A stretch of DNA of 64,000 nt, taken from the NCBI RefSeq assembly GCF_030248535.1, contig NZ_JAHGAJ010000007.1:62001-126000 (forward strand), written 5' to 3'. This DNA comes from Vibrio sp. D404a. GTDB taxonomy: Bacteria; Pseudomonadota; Gammaproteobacteria; Enterobacterales; Vibrionaceae. Numbering within the stretch: position 1 is the first letter of the stretch; every line of letters begins with the position of its first letter. A program made the position numbers and the translations under genes. The notes below the pieces were generated by a model. That model saw nothing but the letters and a program-made list of their open reading frames with translations, searched no databases and was not told where the DNA came from. Of this stretch, positions 53,997 to 63,132 are shown in pieces.

Positions 53997-55019
53997 TTAG
54001 AAAGTGTAGTAAACACCAGCAGTGATACCGTCAGCATCTAGAGTAGTGTTAGATGCAGATTGCTCGAAGTCAGCTGTTTGGTATTCAGCGAAGAATAGAA
54101 CGTTGTCACGGAATGCGTAGTCAGCACCAACAACTAGGTTAGTAGAGTCAATGTCAGAGATTGAAGTCACAACACCAGTTGTAGCATTAACTTCTTCATC
54201 AGTAGTCGCGATAGAGTAAGTAGTGTAAAGACGTACAGCGTCTAGCTGGTATGCTGCTGCAACACCCATTGTCTCACCGTTACCGTAGTTAGTTGGTAGA
54301 TCCCAGTAACCGTAACCTTGGTTACCTTCGTACTGTGCGTAAGTAGCAGCTAGGTATAGGCCACCAAACTCAGCAGATGCAGAAACACCTGTTAGTAGGT
54401 AATCAACGTTTTCAGTACGCTCACCAGTGATGTAAGAAGCACCTACAGAGAATGCACCGAATGCGTAATCAGCAGAGATACCGTATGTGTTGTCTACATT
54501 TTCAGTAGAGTCAGTGTTGATGTCAGCAACAAGAGTTAGACCTTCAAGGAATTGACCTTTGAAAACTGCACCGTGGCCGTTAGATTCTGCGTGGTGACCA
54601 CCAGTAGAACCCATGTAGTTACCTTCGTTTGTGATGTCATCTTTTTGGATTGCATCAGCAGACTCAGCTAGGTCACCTGTTTCACCGAAAGCCATACCCC
54701 AAGTGTCAGTTTTGAAACCAACTAGAACATCATCAAACTTAGCGTTGCCGCCAGAACCGGTTTCGATTTCGAAAGATGCGAATGCTGTAAATTGGTCGTT
54801 TAGCTTTTGCTCAGCATCAAGTTGGATTTTCGCCCAAGTTGAAACGTCAGCTTCGTTCTTCTCAACGCCACCACCGATTTGGTCAACTTCTGAAGTTGTT
54901 AGGTAGATATCTACCTCGCCTTTTAGGCCAACTTTAGTGTCGTCGTTTGCGTAAATTTCTGCTGCGTTTACTGAAGTTGCTGTTGCTGCGATAGCAAGAG
55001 CTAATAGAGTCTTTTTCAT
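53997..55019 (-). CDS. Outer-membrane porin (Gram-negative general porin family)
   Basis: The protein from the ATG at 55019 (340 aa) has the signal MKKTLLALAIAATATSVNA followed by AEIYANDDTKVGLKGEVDIY, alternating beta-strand sequence throughout, and a C-terminal phenylalanine (GVYYTF), as needed for outer-membrane assembly. It is acidic and rich in Gly, Thr and Asp, typical of Vibrio porins of the OmpU/OmpC-like group; I do not assign OmpU itself. The frame is open 61 codons further upstream, where no signal is present. It is divergent from dinG, with a long A/T-rich leader. Confidence 0.88.
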   Translation of the reverse strand: MKKTLLALAIAATATSVNAAEIYANDDTKVGLKGEVDIYLTTSEVDQIGGGVEKNEADVSTWAKIQLDAEQKLNDQFTAFASFEIETGSGGNAKFDDVLVGFKTDTWGMAFGETGDLAESADAIQKDDITNEGNYMGSTGGHHAESNGHGAVFKGQFLEGLTLVADINTDSTENVDNTYGISADYAFGAFSVGASYITGERTENVDYLLTGVSASAEFGGLYLAATYAQYEGNQGYGYWDLPTNYGNGETMGVAAAYQLDAVRLYTTYSIATTDEEVNATTGVVTSISDIDSTNLVVGADYAFRDNVLFFAEYQTADFEQSASNTTLDADGITAGVYYTF

Positions 55020-55533
55020 AATAAATCCACTGCCTTTTCTAAGAATGGGAGATCCTTGCCCGGTTCCCTTTTTTTGTTTTGTGTTGATGATTACCACTCT
55101 TTGTTGGTTAACCACCGCCACTAAATTTCGAGGTCTAGATTGCAAAAGATTATCCTGCGTGTCAAATAAACTAAAAACAAACCTAAAAAAAAGACAAACC
55201 AAATAAATTCAATCACTTACAATTTTTTTCATCATTTTACGAGACACTTCTCGGGTCATTTCACCAAAAATATAATAAACCTAAAAAGCCCAACAACAGT
55301 TAAAAACACCATTAAAAGACTAAACAACAACCACAATACAGAATTAAACACTCAAAGCGAGCTTTATTTTGATATTTATATTTTGAACAACAAATAAAAT
55401 CGCTAACTTCATGAAGGTTCAGTTTTTTTTTGTGAACAAGATCTACCTTTGATTCAAAAGCAAGCTATTTCACGGAAAATGAACGGTCTAGTGAAATGTG
55501 CTACTATCGCGGCTTCGTTACTTGGGTCACAGT
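55020..55533. other. Divergent promoter region of the porin and dinG
   Basis: About 510 very A/T-rich bases without a gene. Both promoters must be here. I found no LexA box before dinG (no CTG-N10-CAG) and no clear ToxR-type repeat. Confidence 0.45.
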
Positions 55534-57609
55534 ATGCTAACCACTAAAATACAAAATTCTATTCGCACCAGTTATCAAAACCTTCAGTCACAGTTGGACA
55601 ACTTTGTACCTAGGCGCGCCCAAAACTATCTTGTTGCAGAAATAGCAAAGACACTTTGTGGCCAATACCATAAAAGTAATCGCATGATTGTTGCTGAAGC
55701 AGGCACAGGGATTGGTAAATCTCTCTCTTATTTAATGGCGACGATCCCTGTTGCGGTTCTCAACAACCGAAAAATCGTCATATCAACAGCAACGGTTGCC
55801 CTACAAGAGCAGCTCGTCAACAAAGACCTGCCTCTATATAGAAGACTGACTGATAGAGAGTTCTCTTTTATATTGGCAAAAGGCAGACAACGATACTGCT
55901 GCGCAGAAAAGCTTGCTGTGGCATGTGGTGCCGATGGCGGCCAAATGGCGATGTTTGAGTCAAAGCCTAAAAAGAAAGACATTGAACAGCTTGAAACCAT
56001 GTACCGCAGCCTTGCACAAGGTAAATGGGACGGCGACAGAGACTCGTGGCCAAAACCTATTGACGATATGATTTGGCAAATGATTGTTAGCGATAAGCAC
56101 AGCTGTAATAACAGTATGCCAGCACATAGAGACTGTCCGTTCCAAAAGGCGCGCTCTGAGCTAGACAAGGCCGATGTAATCATCGCAAATCATAGTTTAG
56201 TTATGGCCGATGCTGATTTAGGTGGTGGTGTCATCTTGCCTGAACCGGAAAACTGCATCTATGTGTTTGACGAAGCGCATCATCTACCTCATGTGGCACG
56301 AGACCACTCTTCGGCTGCAGCAAGCTTAAAAGGTGCGGCTTCGTGGTTAGAGCGTTTAAATCAATCAATCACTAAGCTTTCTGGCCTAGCTGAAGAGAAA
56401 CGTGTCTACCGGTTTAGAAATGAGCTACAAGATTCTGTTCAACAGCTTATTCCGAGTCTGACTCAGTTAAGCAAGCGTTTTAATGCCAGCCAGTTCGAAG
56501 ATGGCTTATATAGATTTGAACACGGCGATCTTCCTGAGTGGCTAGAAAGCGAATCGAAAGACCTAAAGCAGTTGAGTCAAAAGGCCAGCCAAGCGGTCGC
56601 AAAAATCGCAGACCTTATCGCTGAGCGCGTCAAAGAGGGTGAGCTTTCAACCAAACTTGCTGAACCTGCCTTGGCAGAAATCGGCTTCTATATACAAAGA
56701 ACTGAGAACCTTGCGCAAGTTTGGCGTCTGATGGCTGAACCTAAACGTGATAAAGGAGCTCCGTTAGCCCGATGGTTAGAGCTCAACAAAGAGAGTGAAG
56801 GCGACTTCATTGTTAATGTCTCTCCGCTAGAGGTTGGCTGGCAGCTAGATCAGCAAATCTGGAGCCGCTGCGTTGGTGCTGTATTAGTGTCTGCAACGAT
56901 GCGAGCCCTGAACTCCTTTAGCTTCTTCTGTCATCAAGCTGGTATTAGCCAAAAACCAGAAGACGGCGTTCAGTTTCTCGCGTTAGCCTCGCCGTTTGAT
57001 TACCAAAATCAAGCGGAGTTAATTGTACCTGCAATGAAGTACGAACCTCAGGCACCGCAGTTTACAGAATATCTTATCGAAATTTTGCCTAAGGTAATTG
57101 AAGACAACAAAGCCAACCTCGTTTTATTCTCTTCCTATTGGCAAATGAATCAGGTTGCAGAAGGCTTGGCGACCGATTTCGTTAAAAAGGGCTGGGCGTT
57201 ACAAGTTCAAGGCGACACATCGCGCTCAGAAATCCTAAAAAAACATAAAAACCTTATAGAAAAAGGCAAAACCAGCGTTCTTTTCGGCACTGGTAGCTTT
57301 TCTGAGGGTTTGGATTTACCGGGTGAACTACTAGAGAATTTGGTGATCACCAAAATACCATTCGGCGTACCTACCTCTCCGGTCGAACAAGCGCACTCTG
57401 AATACATAGAGTCAAAAGGTGGGAATCCGTTTATGCAAATCACGGTTCCAGAGGCGAGTAAAAAGTTGATTCAATCTGTTGGACGACTACTGCGTAAGGA
57501 AAGAGATTCTGGTAAAGTCACGATCCTTGATCGACGCATAGTCACAAAGCGTTACGGCAAGTCTTTATTAGACTCCTTACCGCCTTTTAAACGTACGATA
57601 AAATACTAA
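55534..57609 (+). CDS. dinG: ATP-dependent DNA helicase DinG
   Basis: DinG is an XPD-like 5'-to-3' helicase with an iron-sulphur cluster that unwinds DNA forks, R-loops and D-loops. The protein (691 aa) has Walker A EAGTGIGKS (about 55-63), cysteines in the FeS region (CCAEKLAVAC and later CNNSMPAHRDCPF), a DEAH box (VFDEAHH), and the C-terminal helicase motifs FGTGSFSEGLDLPGELL and IQSVGRLLRKE. The frame extends 12 codons upstream to a GTG, but the family N-terminus fits the ATG at 55534; neither start has a strong ribosome site. It is SOS-controlled in E. coli, but no LexA box is visible here. Confidence 0.93.
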   Translation: MLTTKIQNSIRTSYQNLQSQLDNFVPRRAQNYLVAEIAKTLCGQYHKSNRMIVAEAGTGIGKSLSYLMATIPVAVLNNRKIVISTATVALQEQLVNKDLPLYRRLTDREFSFILAKGRQRYCCAEKLAVACGADGGQMAMFESKPKKKDIEQLETMYRSLAQGKWDGDRDSWPKPIDDMIWQMIVSDKHSCNNSMPAHRDCPFQKARSELDKADVIIANHSLVMADADLGGGVILPEPENCIYVFDEAHHLPHVARDHSSAAASLKGAASWLERLNQSITKLSGLAEEKRVYRFRNELQDSVQQLIPSLTQLSKRFNASQFEDGLYRFEHGDLPEWLESESKDLKQLSQKASQAVAKIADLIAERVKEGELSTKLAEPALAEIGFYIQRTENLAQVWRLMAEPKRDKGAPLARWLELNKESEGDFIVNVSPLEVGWQLDQQIWSRCVGAVLVSATMRALNSFSFFCHQAGISQKPEDGVQFLALASPFDYQNQAELIVPAMKYEPQAPQFTEYLIEILPKVIEDNKANLVLFSSYWQMNQVAEGLATDFVKKGWALQVQGDTSRSEILKKHKNLIEKGKTSVLFGTGSFSEGLDLPGELLENLVITKIPFGVPTSPVEQAHSEYIESKGGNPFMQITVPEASKKLIQSVGRLLRKERDSGKVTILDRRIVTKRYGKSLLDSLPPFKRTIKY

Positions 57610-57719
57610 TGATTGGGAACGCATAAGCCGTTCCTGAACATACCCATTTAATGTTCGGTCACGAGCAAATTTCAAAGCGACACTGCTGATACAGCATATA
57701 ACGAGAATAATAGCTATTT

Positions 57720-58499
57720 ATGGAAATGATTGAACCAACCATGTTGGTCATACTTGCTCTGGTTGCCTTTGCAGCTGGTTTTATTGATGCTGTTGCCGGC
57801 GGCGGCGGCATGCTTACCGTACCTGCTCTGCTGTCTCTTGGTTTGCCTCCACACATTGCATTGGGAACCAACAAACTCGCTGCAACATTTGCTTCATCAA
57901 CCGCCGCTTTTACTTACTATAAAAAGAAGCTGTTTAAGCCAGAATGTTGGATAAATGCATTTATAGCGACTTTGATCGGCGCAACCATAGGTACGCTAAC
58001 CGTCGATGCCATTAGCACTCAATGGCTAGAGAAAGTCTTACCACTGATTATTCTCGCTGCAGCGATCTACACGATTTTTCATAAGACACCGAATGCCAAT
58101 CACAACGTGTCACCAAAACCTTGCCCTGTGCTTAAGAAAAAACAAAAGTACCAAGGTTTTGTTCTTGGCTTTTATGATGGCGTTGCAGGCCCAGGTACTG
58201 GCGCGTTTTGGACAGTTAGCTCTATGGCGCTGTATCGCCTAAACATCTTACTCGCGTCTGGTTTATCCAAAGCGATGAATTTCACCAGTAATTTCACCTC
58301 GCTTGTCACCTTTGCGATTCTTGGTCATATCGATTGGGTACTGGGTTTAACTATGGGTGTTTGCTTAATGGCTGGTGCATTCGTTGGGGCGCACTCGGCG
58401 ATTCGTTTCGGCGCTAAGTTTATTCGCCCCGTGTTTGTTACTGTTGTGAGCGTTCTCGCCATTAAACTCGCTTATGAAGCTTGGTTTGTAAACCTTTAA
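57720..58499 (+). CDS. TSUP family membrane transporter (TauE/SafE, YfcA-like)
   Basis: The 259-aa protein has about eight hydrophobic helices in two repeats, each starting with a TSUP-type motif: GFIDAVAGGGGMLTVPALLSLG near the N-terminus and GFYDGVAGPGTGAFW near the middle. Members of the family export sulphite, sulphonates or related anions, but the substrate cannot be given from sequence. It follows dinG after about 110 bases and is followed by priC, so it may be part of a dinG-TSUP-priC-ybaM run. Confidence 0.88.
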   Translation: MEMIEPTMLVILALVAFAAGFIDAVAGGGGMLTVPALLSLGLPPHIALGTNKLAATFASSTAAFTYYKKKLFKPECWINAFIATLIGATIGTLTVDAISTQWLEKVLPLIILAAAIYTIFHKTPNANHNVSPKPCPVLKKKQKYQGFVLGFYDGVAGPGTGAFWTVSSMALYRLNILLASGLSKAMNFTSNFTSLVTFAILGHIDWVLGLTMGVCLMAGAFVGAHSAIRFGAKFIRPVFVTVVSVLAIKLAYEAWFVNL

Positions 58500-58517
58500 C
58501 TGAGCGAACGTTTGGCT

Positions 58518-59066
58518 ATGTCTCGATTTAATCAACTCGCGAAGATACTTGAAACCCTCATTGGTCACTGTCAACAAGTCGATGGTGCTCGTGGGGCTTA
58601 TCACCAGCCTCTGTTTGATAGCACGCTATTTAAGTCTCGTGCTAAGGTGCTTATGCCTTATGCGTTAGAGACACAATCAAATTACAAGCGAATACTGTCT
58701 GAATTAGCCAATGGGCAACTTTCTGCGGCAAGAGCAAGCCACTTAACTGAAAAGCTCACAAACCAAATAGCAGCAATCCAGAGGGAGCTTGCCAACTACG
58801 ACCTGCGTGACGACCGCCAGTTAAATCAGACCAGTTCGACCAATCAGCTTTACAATGCCCTATCCCAACATCAGGATTGGCAACGGCGTTTATCCTCTCT
58901 TGTTCAGCAAAAACGAACAGCGTTGGATTCCGCACCTGCTTATCAAAAAGAGCAAGCAGAAAAGGCGTGGCAACTTACGACCGAACGACTCGAACGCTGT
59001 GAAGAGTCGATGAAAAAAATTCAAAGACAGTTAGACCTAGAGGTTCCAAATAGAGATGAGCACTGA
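58518..59066 (+). CDS. priC: Primosomal replication protein PriC
   Basis: PriC helps restart replication at stalled forks by loading DnaB. The 182-aa helical protein is rich in Gln, Ala, Arg and Leu, as in the family, with LAKILETLIGHCQQVDGARG at the start and LVQQKRTALDSAP-like segments later. The frame opens two codons earlier at a TTG, but the ATG at 58518 gives the natural N-terminus MSRFNQLAKIL. Its end overlaps the small ybaM gene by 11 bases, and the order priC-ybaM is the same in E. coli. Confidence 0.88.
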   Translation: MSRFNQLAKILETLIGHCQQVDGARGAYHQPLFDSTLFKSRAKVLMPYALETQSNYKRILSELANGQLSAARASHLTEKLTNQIAAIQRELANYDLRDDRQLNQTSSTNQLYNALSQHQDWQRRLSSLVQQKRTALDSAPAYQKEQAEKAWQLTTERLERCEESMKKIQRQLDLEVPNRDEH

Positions 59067-59226
59067 ACAAGCACCATCACCATTAGATAATGCCCCAGAT
59101 GAGATCAAGCTGGCTGTTGACCTTATCTACCTTTTTGAAAGCAACGAAATTGACCCAAAAATCGCGTTAGAAGCGATCAAAATCGTTGAAAAAGACCTTC
59201 AAGCTAAATTAGCACCTAGCACCTAG
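59056..59226 (+). CDS. rsmS: YbaM/RsmS family small protein (DUF2496)
   Basis: The gene is short and overlaps the last 11 bases of priC, so it is easily missed. It encodes MSTEQAPSPLDNAPDEIKLA and further, 56 aa in all, and matches YbaM (DUF2496) in the core APDEIKLAVDLIYLFESNEI and the end KIVEKDL. E. coli YbaM follows priC too. Relatives in soft-rot bacteria are called RsmS, a regulator of exoenzymes and secondary metabolism. The stop lies inside an AGCACCT tandem repeat, so changes in repeat number would change the C-terminus beyond LAPS. Soluble, with no known enzyme motif. Confidence 0.88.
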   Translation: MSTEQAPSPLDNAPDEIKLAVDLIYLFESNEIDPKIALEAIKIVEKDLQAKLAPST

Positions 59227-59236
59227 CACCTAGCAC
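59211..59236 (+). repeat. Heptanucleotide tandem repeat at the 3' end of ybaM/rsmS
   Basis: Three perfect copies of AGCACCT (59211-59231) and a partial fourth (AGCAC). The ybaM stop codon TAG at 59224-59226 lies inside the array. Confidence 0.92.
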
Positions 59237-59254
59237 GAATATAACAGGATACAC

Positions 59255-60388
59255 ATGTACCAACTTAACTTCTCTATGGCCGAGTTTGTAGAACAATACT
59301 GGCATAAGCAACCAACCATCATCAAAGGTGGATTCAAAGATTTCATTGACCCAATCAGCCCAGAAGAACTTGCCGGGCTTTCAATGGAAGAAGAGGTCGA
59401 CTCTCGCTTTGTTTCTAACCTTGATAACAAATGGTCTGCTGAGCACGGTCCATTTACAGAAGAGAAGTTTGGACAGCTCCCGCAAAGCCACTGGCAATTG
59501 ATTGTTCAAGCCGCAAACCACTGGCATCAAGGTGCAGCTCAATTAGCGGAATCTTTCCAACAGCTTCCAAACTGGTTATTTGATGATCTGATGATTTGTT
59601 ACTCAGCAGAAAATGGTGGTGTTGGCCCTCATATCGACCAATACGATGTATTCATCATCCAAGGCCAAGGTAAGCGTCAATGGAAAGTGGGTGCTAAAGA
59701 TGAAGGTCAATACAAAGAGACCGTACAAGCGTCAGCTTTACGCCAAATTGAAGGCTTCGAACCAATCATTGACCAGATTCTTGAGCCGGGTGATATTCTT
59801 TACATCCCACCAGGGTTTCCACATGAAGGTACAACGCTAGAACCATCTATGAGCTACTCAATCGGTTATCGCTCACCTAAAGAGCAAGAACTGATCAGTA
59901 ATTTTGCTGACTTTGTTCTAGCACACGACATGGGTGATACCCACTTACATGATCCTGAGTTCAAAACACAAGGCAACTTTGGTCAAATTCGTCAATCTGA
60001 CCTAGCAAGCCTGACTAAAATGCTGCATTCAGCGCTAGAGCAACCGAACACAGTGAGTGACTTTATGGGTTGTCTACTGAGCCAGTCACGCCACCAGCTT
60101 GATATAGTTGCTCCTGAACCACTGTGGAATGCGGAAGAAGTGTCTAACCACCTTGCGTCACAGGGTGAGATTTACAAAGTGTCAGGCCTTAAAGCCCTAT
60201 ACCACGAAGTAGAAGCGAATGTTGCTTACATTAACGGCGAAGTCATTAGAGTCGAAGAGAATGACAGCGCACTACTGACCTCATTGTGTAATGAACCAGT
60301 GATCACATCAGAACAAACGGTAAGCCCGTCTGGCATTGCGCTTATTACCGACCTCGTCAACAAAGGCTATTGGTTTATCGAAGAGTAA
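59255..60388 (+). CDS. roxA: Ribosomal protein uL16 3-hydroxylase RoxA (cupin/JmjC type)
   Basis: RoxA (YcfD) is a 2-oxoglutarate- and iron-dependent oxygenase that hydroxylates an arginine of ribosomal protein uL16. The 377-aa protein (E. coli: 373) carries the iron ligands in GPHIDQYDVF (His126, Asp128) and FPHEG (His190), within the JmjC-like barrel, preceded by FSMAEFVEQYWHKQPTIIKG. Its C-terminal winged-helix region is intact. It follows ybaM after 28 bases, and a strong terminator follows it. No partner gene is needed. Confidence 0.93.
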   Translation: MYQLNFSMAEFVEQYWHKQPTIIKGGFKDFIDPISPEELAGLSMEEEVDSRFVSNLDNKWSAEHGPFTEEKFGQLPQSHWQLIVQAANHWHQGAAQLAESFQQLPNWLFDDLMICYSAENGGVGPHIDQYDVFIIQGQGKRQWKVGAKDEGQYKETVQASALRQIEGFEPIIDQILEPGDILYIPPGFPHEGTTLEPSMSYSIGYRSPKEQELISNFADFVLAHDMGDTHLHDPEFKTQGNFGQIRQSDLASLTKMLHSALEQPNTVSDFMGCLLSQSRHQLDIVAPEPLWNAEEVSNHLASQGEIYKVSGLKALYHEVEANVAYINGEVIRVEENDSALLTSLCNEPVITSEQTVSPSGIALITDLVNKGYWFIEE

Positions 60389-60408
60389 TTCGAATTCTGA
60401 GCAAACGA

Positions 60409-60436
60409 AAAGGGACACGTTGATGCGTGTCCCTTT
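60409..60436. terminator. Terminator between roxA and the second chemoreceptor
   Basis: Stem AAAGGGACACG/CGTGTCCCTTT with a six-base loop, between convergent genes. Confidence 0.88.
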
Positions 60437-60461
60437 GTTGTTTTTAAAGCGCAAAAAGTCT

Positions 60462-62579
60462 TTAAACCTTAAATTGATTAACTAGCGCTTGCTGCTGCTG
60501 AGATAAGGTATCAATTTGGTTTCCTTGCTCTTCAGATTTCGAGGCCTGCTCTAGAATTTGCGCACTTAAATCGCGAATATTGACCACACTCTGATTAACC
60601 TCACCCGATACCGACTGTTGCTCTTCTGCCGCTCGCACGATCTGATTGTTCATATCGCTGATCGCTTCAATTGAAGTAAAGATCGAACCAAGATCTTCTA
60701 CCGCATTCTGTACATGTAAGGCGGTGTCATTGGCTAGAATATTACCTTCTTGAATCGCTTCTACCACATCCTGAGTGCCCGCTTGAACCTTATCAATGAC
60801 TTGGCGAATTTCTCCTACCGACGCCTGAGTGCGACTTGCTAGATTTCTCACCTCATCAGCAACTACAGCAAAGCCTCTACCCTGCTCACCCGCACGAGCC
60901 GCTTCAATCGCTGCGTTTAGAGCCAGCAAGTTGGTTTGCTCTGAGATACCTTCGATAACACCAAGAATGTCGGTAATGTTAGCGTTGTTCTTCGCAAGAT
61001 CTTCGACAATAGGTACTGCGCTCGACATACGCTCCACCAGCTTCCTCATTTCTCCAGCTGACAGCTCGATTACTTGCTGTCCTTGCTTAGCAGAAGAGTT
61101 AGCTTCACTTGCAGCGCCAACAGCTACCTCAGCATTTTGAACAACTAGGCTTGCAGTCTGCGTCATCTCTTCTGCTGCTGTCGCCACTAAGTCGACTTCT
61201 TTAAACTGCGATTCACTGCTTTGACGAGTGCTAGACGCTGAAGCCTTCGCTGCGCTTGTGGTGTTCGCAACCTGCTCTGAGGTCGCAATTACCTCTTTAA
61301 TCGTCGGTTGAAGCTTATCTAAGAATCGATTAAACCCTTGTGCAAGTTGACCAACTTCATCTTGAGATTTAACCTCAAGTCGCTGCGTTAAATCGCCCTC
61401 ACCAGATGCGATGTCGTCCAACCTTTCAACGACTTGACGAATCGGTTTCACAATAGAGAGTGAGGCAAACGCGATGATACCCAAGCCCAACACAATAAAC
61501 AGACCACCCGCTAGTAGCTCTGTCTTAATGCTTTCACTCAACTTTTCACTAATGATGGCATCAAGTAGGTTGGCATCCGCCACTACGCTCTGCTTAGGGA
61601 TCTCCAACAACACACCCCAAGTTTGGTTAGCCGCCATAACCGGGGCAAATGCGAGTAACCACTCACCGTTTTCGCTCCATTGAGTCATGGTCTCACCGCC
61701 AAACATAAAGTCTGTCAGTTGGTCGCTGCTGGTATTGCTGCTAGCAAATTGAGAACCTGTCGTGACTGAGGCGTCATCCGCTGCAATCACAGAGCCGTCT
61801 AAACTAACCACATAGATTGCGCCATTACCATTAAACAACTCAGCGTCAGACTCTGCGACGATGTCAGTCAGTCCATCGAGTCGAAGGTCGATACCCAAAA
61901 AGCCGATTGGCGTATCATCAATAAGAATGGGGACAGAGATCGATGAAGTTAGTAGTGATTGACCACCGCTAGTCACGACCTTAGGTGTGCTGATACATGT
62001 TTGACCGCTCGATAACGGGCAATAGAAACGCTCACTGTTTGAGTTATCGTTGAGGAGTTGCTCAGAAAGAACATTCGACAGTACGTTCTCTCCATTGTCT
62101 GCCACTTTCCAATAAGGGGCAAAACGACCCACTTCGTTAGAGCCCACATAGTCGGCGTCCACATAGTTACCATCTTCGCCATCGAGCATTTCAGGGCGAA
62201 ATACCAAATAAGCACCGAGAATTGAATCAAAGTCTAAAACTGAACGACGAATCATCTCGTCTAATGCAGTTCGCAGCTCTTCGCTTGGCGTAAAATTCTC
62301 TTCAGCATTAGTCTTTAAAAACTTAGCACTCGCCGCTAGCATCTCTGCACGATAGATTGCTTCATCTACATAACGTTGGGTTTCTTGTGCATTTAACTGC
62401 GAAACAGACGCCAATAGCTGTTCCGTTTTGTTAATAACAGAATCTGAGCTTTGAGACTTGATCACCTGCTGATTACTTGAAGCGTTGTAGATCGAGAAAC
62501 CAATAAGAGAAAGTGAAGTGATGAGTAAACAACACCCTGCTAGGAGGGTGATTTTCCACTGTACTGAAAGTGAGCGCAT
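60462..62579 (-). CDS. Methyl-accepting chemotaxis protein with a large periplasmic sensor
   Basis: The 705-aa receptor has an N-terminal membrane helix (about 10-30), a periplasmic sensor of about 320 residues of double-Cache type ([61 protein letters not shown]), a second helix near 355-375, a HAMP domain ([20 protein letters not shown]) and the signalling domain with [20 protein letters not shown] and [15 protein letters not shown]. dCache sensors usually bind amino acids or organic acids, but the ligand cannot be given. It is one of two chemoreceptors in the window and is convergent with roxA. Confidence 0.93.
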   Translation of the reverse strand: MRSLSVQWKITLLAGCCLLITSLSLIGFSIYNASSNQQVIKSQSSDSVINKTEQLLASVSQLNAQETQRYVDEAIYRAEMLAASAKFLKTNAEENFTPSEELRTALDEMIRRSVLDFDSILGAYLVFRPEMLDGEDGNYVDADYVGSNEVGRFAPYWKVADNGENVLSNVLSEQLLNDNSNSERFYCPLSSGQTCISTPKVVTSGGQSLLTSSISVPILIDDTPIGFLGIDLRLDGLTDIVAESDAELFNGNGAIYVVSLDGSVIAADDASVTTGSQFASSNTSSDQLTDFMFGGETMTQWSENGEWLLAFAPVMAANQTWGVLLEIPKQSVVADANLLDAIISEKLSESIKTELLAGGLFIVLGLGIIAFASLSIVKPIRQVVERLDDIASGEGDLTQRLEVKSQDEVGQLAQGFNRFLDKLQPTIKEVIATSEQVANTTSAAKASASSTRQSSESQFKEVDLVATAAEEMTQTASLVVQNAEVAVGAASEANSSAKQGQQVIELSAGEMRKLVERMSSAVPIVEDLAKNNANITDILGVIEGISEQTNLLALNAAIEAARAGEQGRGFAVVADEVRNLASRTQASVGEIRQVIDKVQAGTQDVVEAIQEGNILANDTALHVQNAVEDLGSIFTSIEAISDMNNQIVRAAEEQQSVSGEVNQSVVNIRDLSAQILEQASKSEEQGNQIDTLSQQQQALVNQFKV

Positions 62580-63132
62580 TGAATATCCTTATTTAAGCCA
62601 AAAGACTTCCGTGGACCTAAAAACATACCGATAGCAAAAATGCAATTCTACTTATGTCTTTTAGACGAATAGCTTAGCCGACAATTACAGCACAAATCGG
62701 TCACATATAAAACGAAAGTTTATATAAATGTTAATAAAACGTATCTTTCTATTTTTACACATTGATTTTCAATCGCTTTCGGTGTTGTCACGTCTAGTTA
62801 AGTTATTGAAGCTAAGGTGCTCAACTAACGATATTCGCTACTTAAATAGATGTTTTAACTCACACTATTAATCGAAGTTTCGCTTTGTCAAAGAGACATA
62901 TCAATGAAGCTCACTGCCACATTTCACATCTTTAAAGGTAGAAACTTCGGATTACTTTTTCTCATCTACATTATAGATTTTTATCTTGTTCAACTTCACA
63001 TTTTTTGATTGCTAATTCGGCAATCAAACTCTAATATCTCGCGCCTAGATTCCCTAATTGCTTTATTTAGTTGGCTCTCCTTAGTGGAGCGCTAAGGCTT
63101 TTTACGTTTTTAATTTTTGGAGAGATACGCAA
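62580..63132 (+). promoter_or_regulatory. Long leader region upstream of emrD with several inverted repeats
   Basis: About 550 bases without a gene. CGAAGTTTC (62873-62881) pairs with GAAACTTCG (62941-62949). TTTGATTGC (63004-63012) pairs with GCAATCAAA (63020-63028). CCTTAG (63079-63084) pairs with CTAAGG (63092-63097), followed by TTTTTACGTTTTTAATTTTT just before the GGAGAGA ribosome site. The last stem and T-runs look like an attenuator. No known RNA family was recognised. Confidence 0.4.

Noticed and set aside
55440..55534. LexA box in front of dinG
   Set aside because: dinG is SOS-controlled in E. coli, but no CTG-N10-CAG palindrome could be found upstream of this copy.
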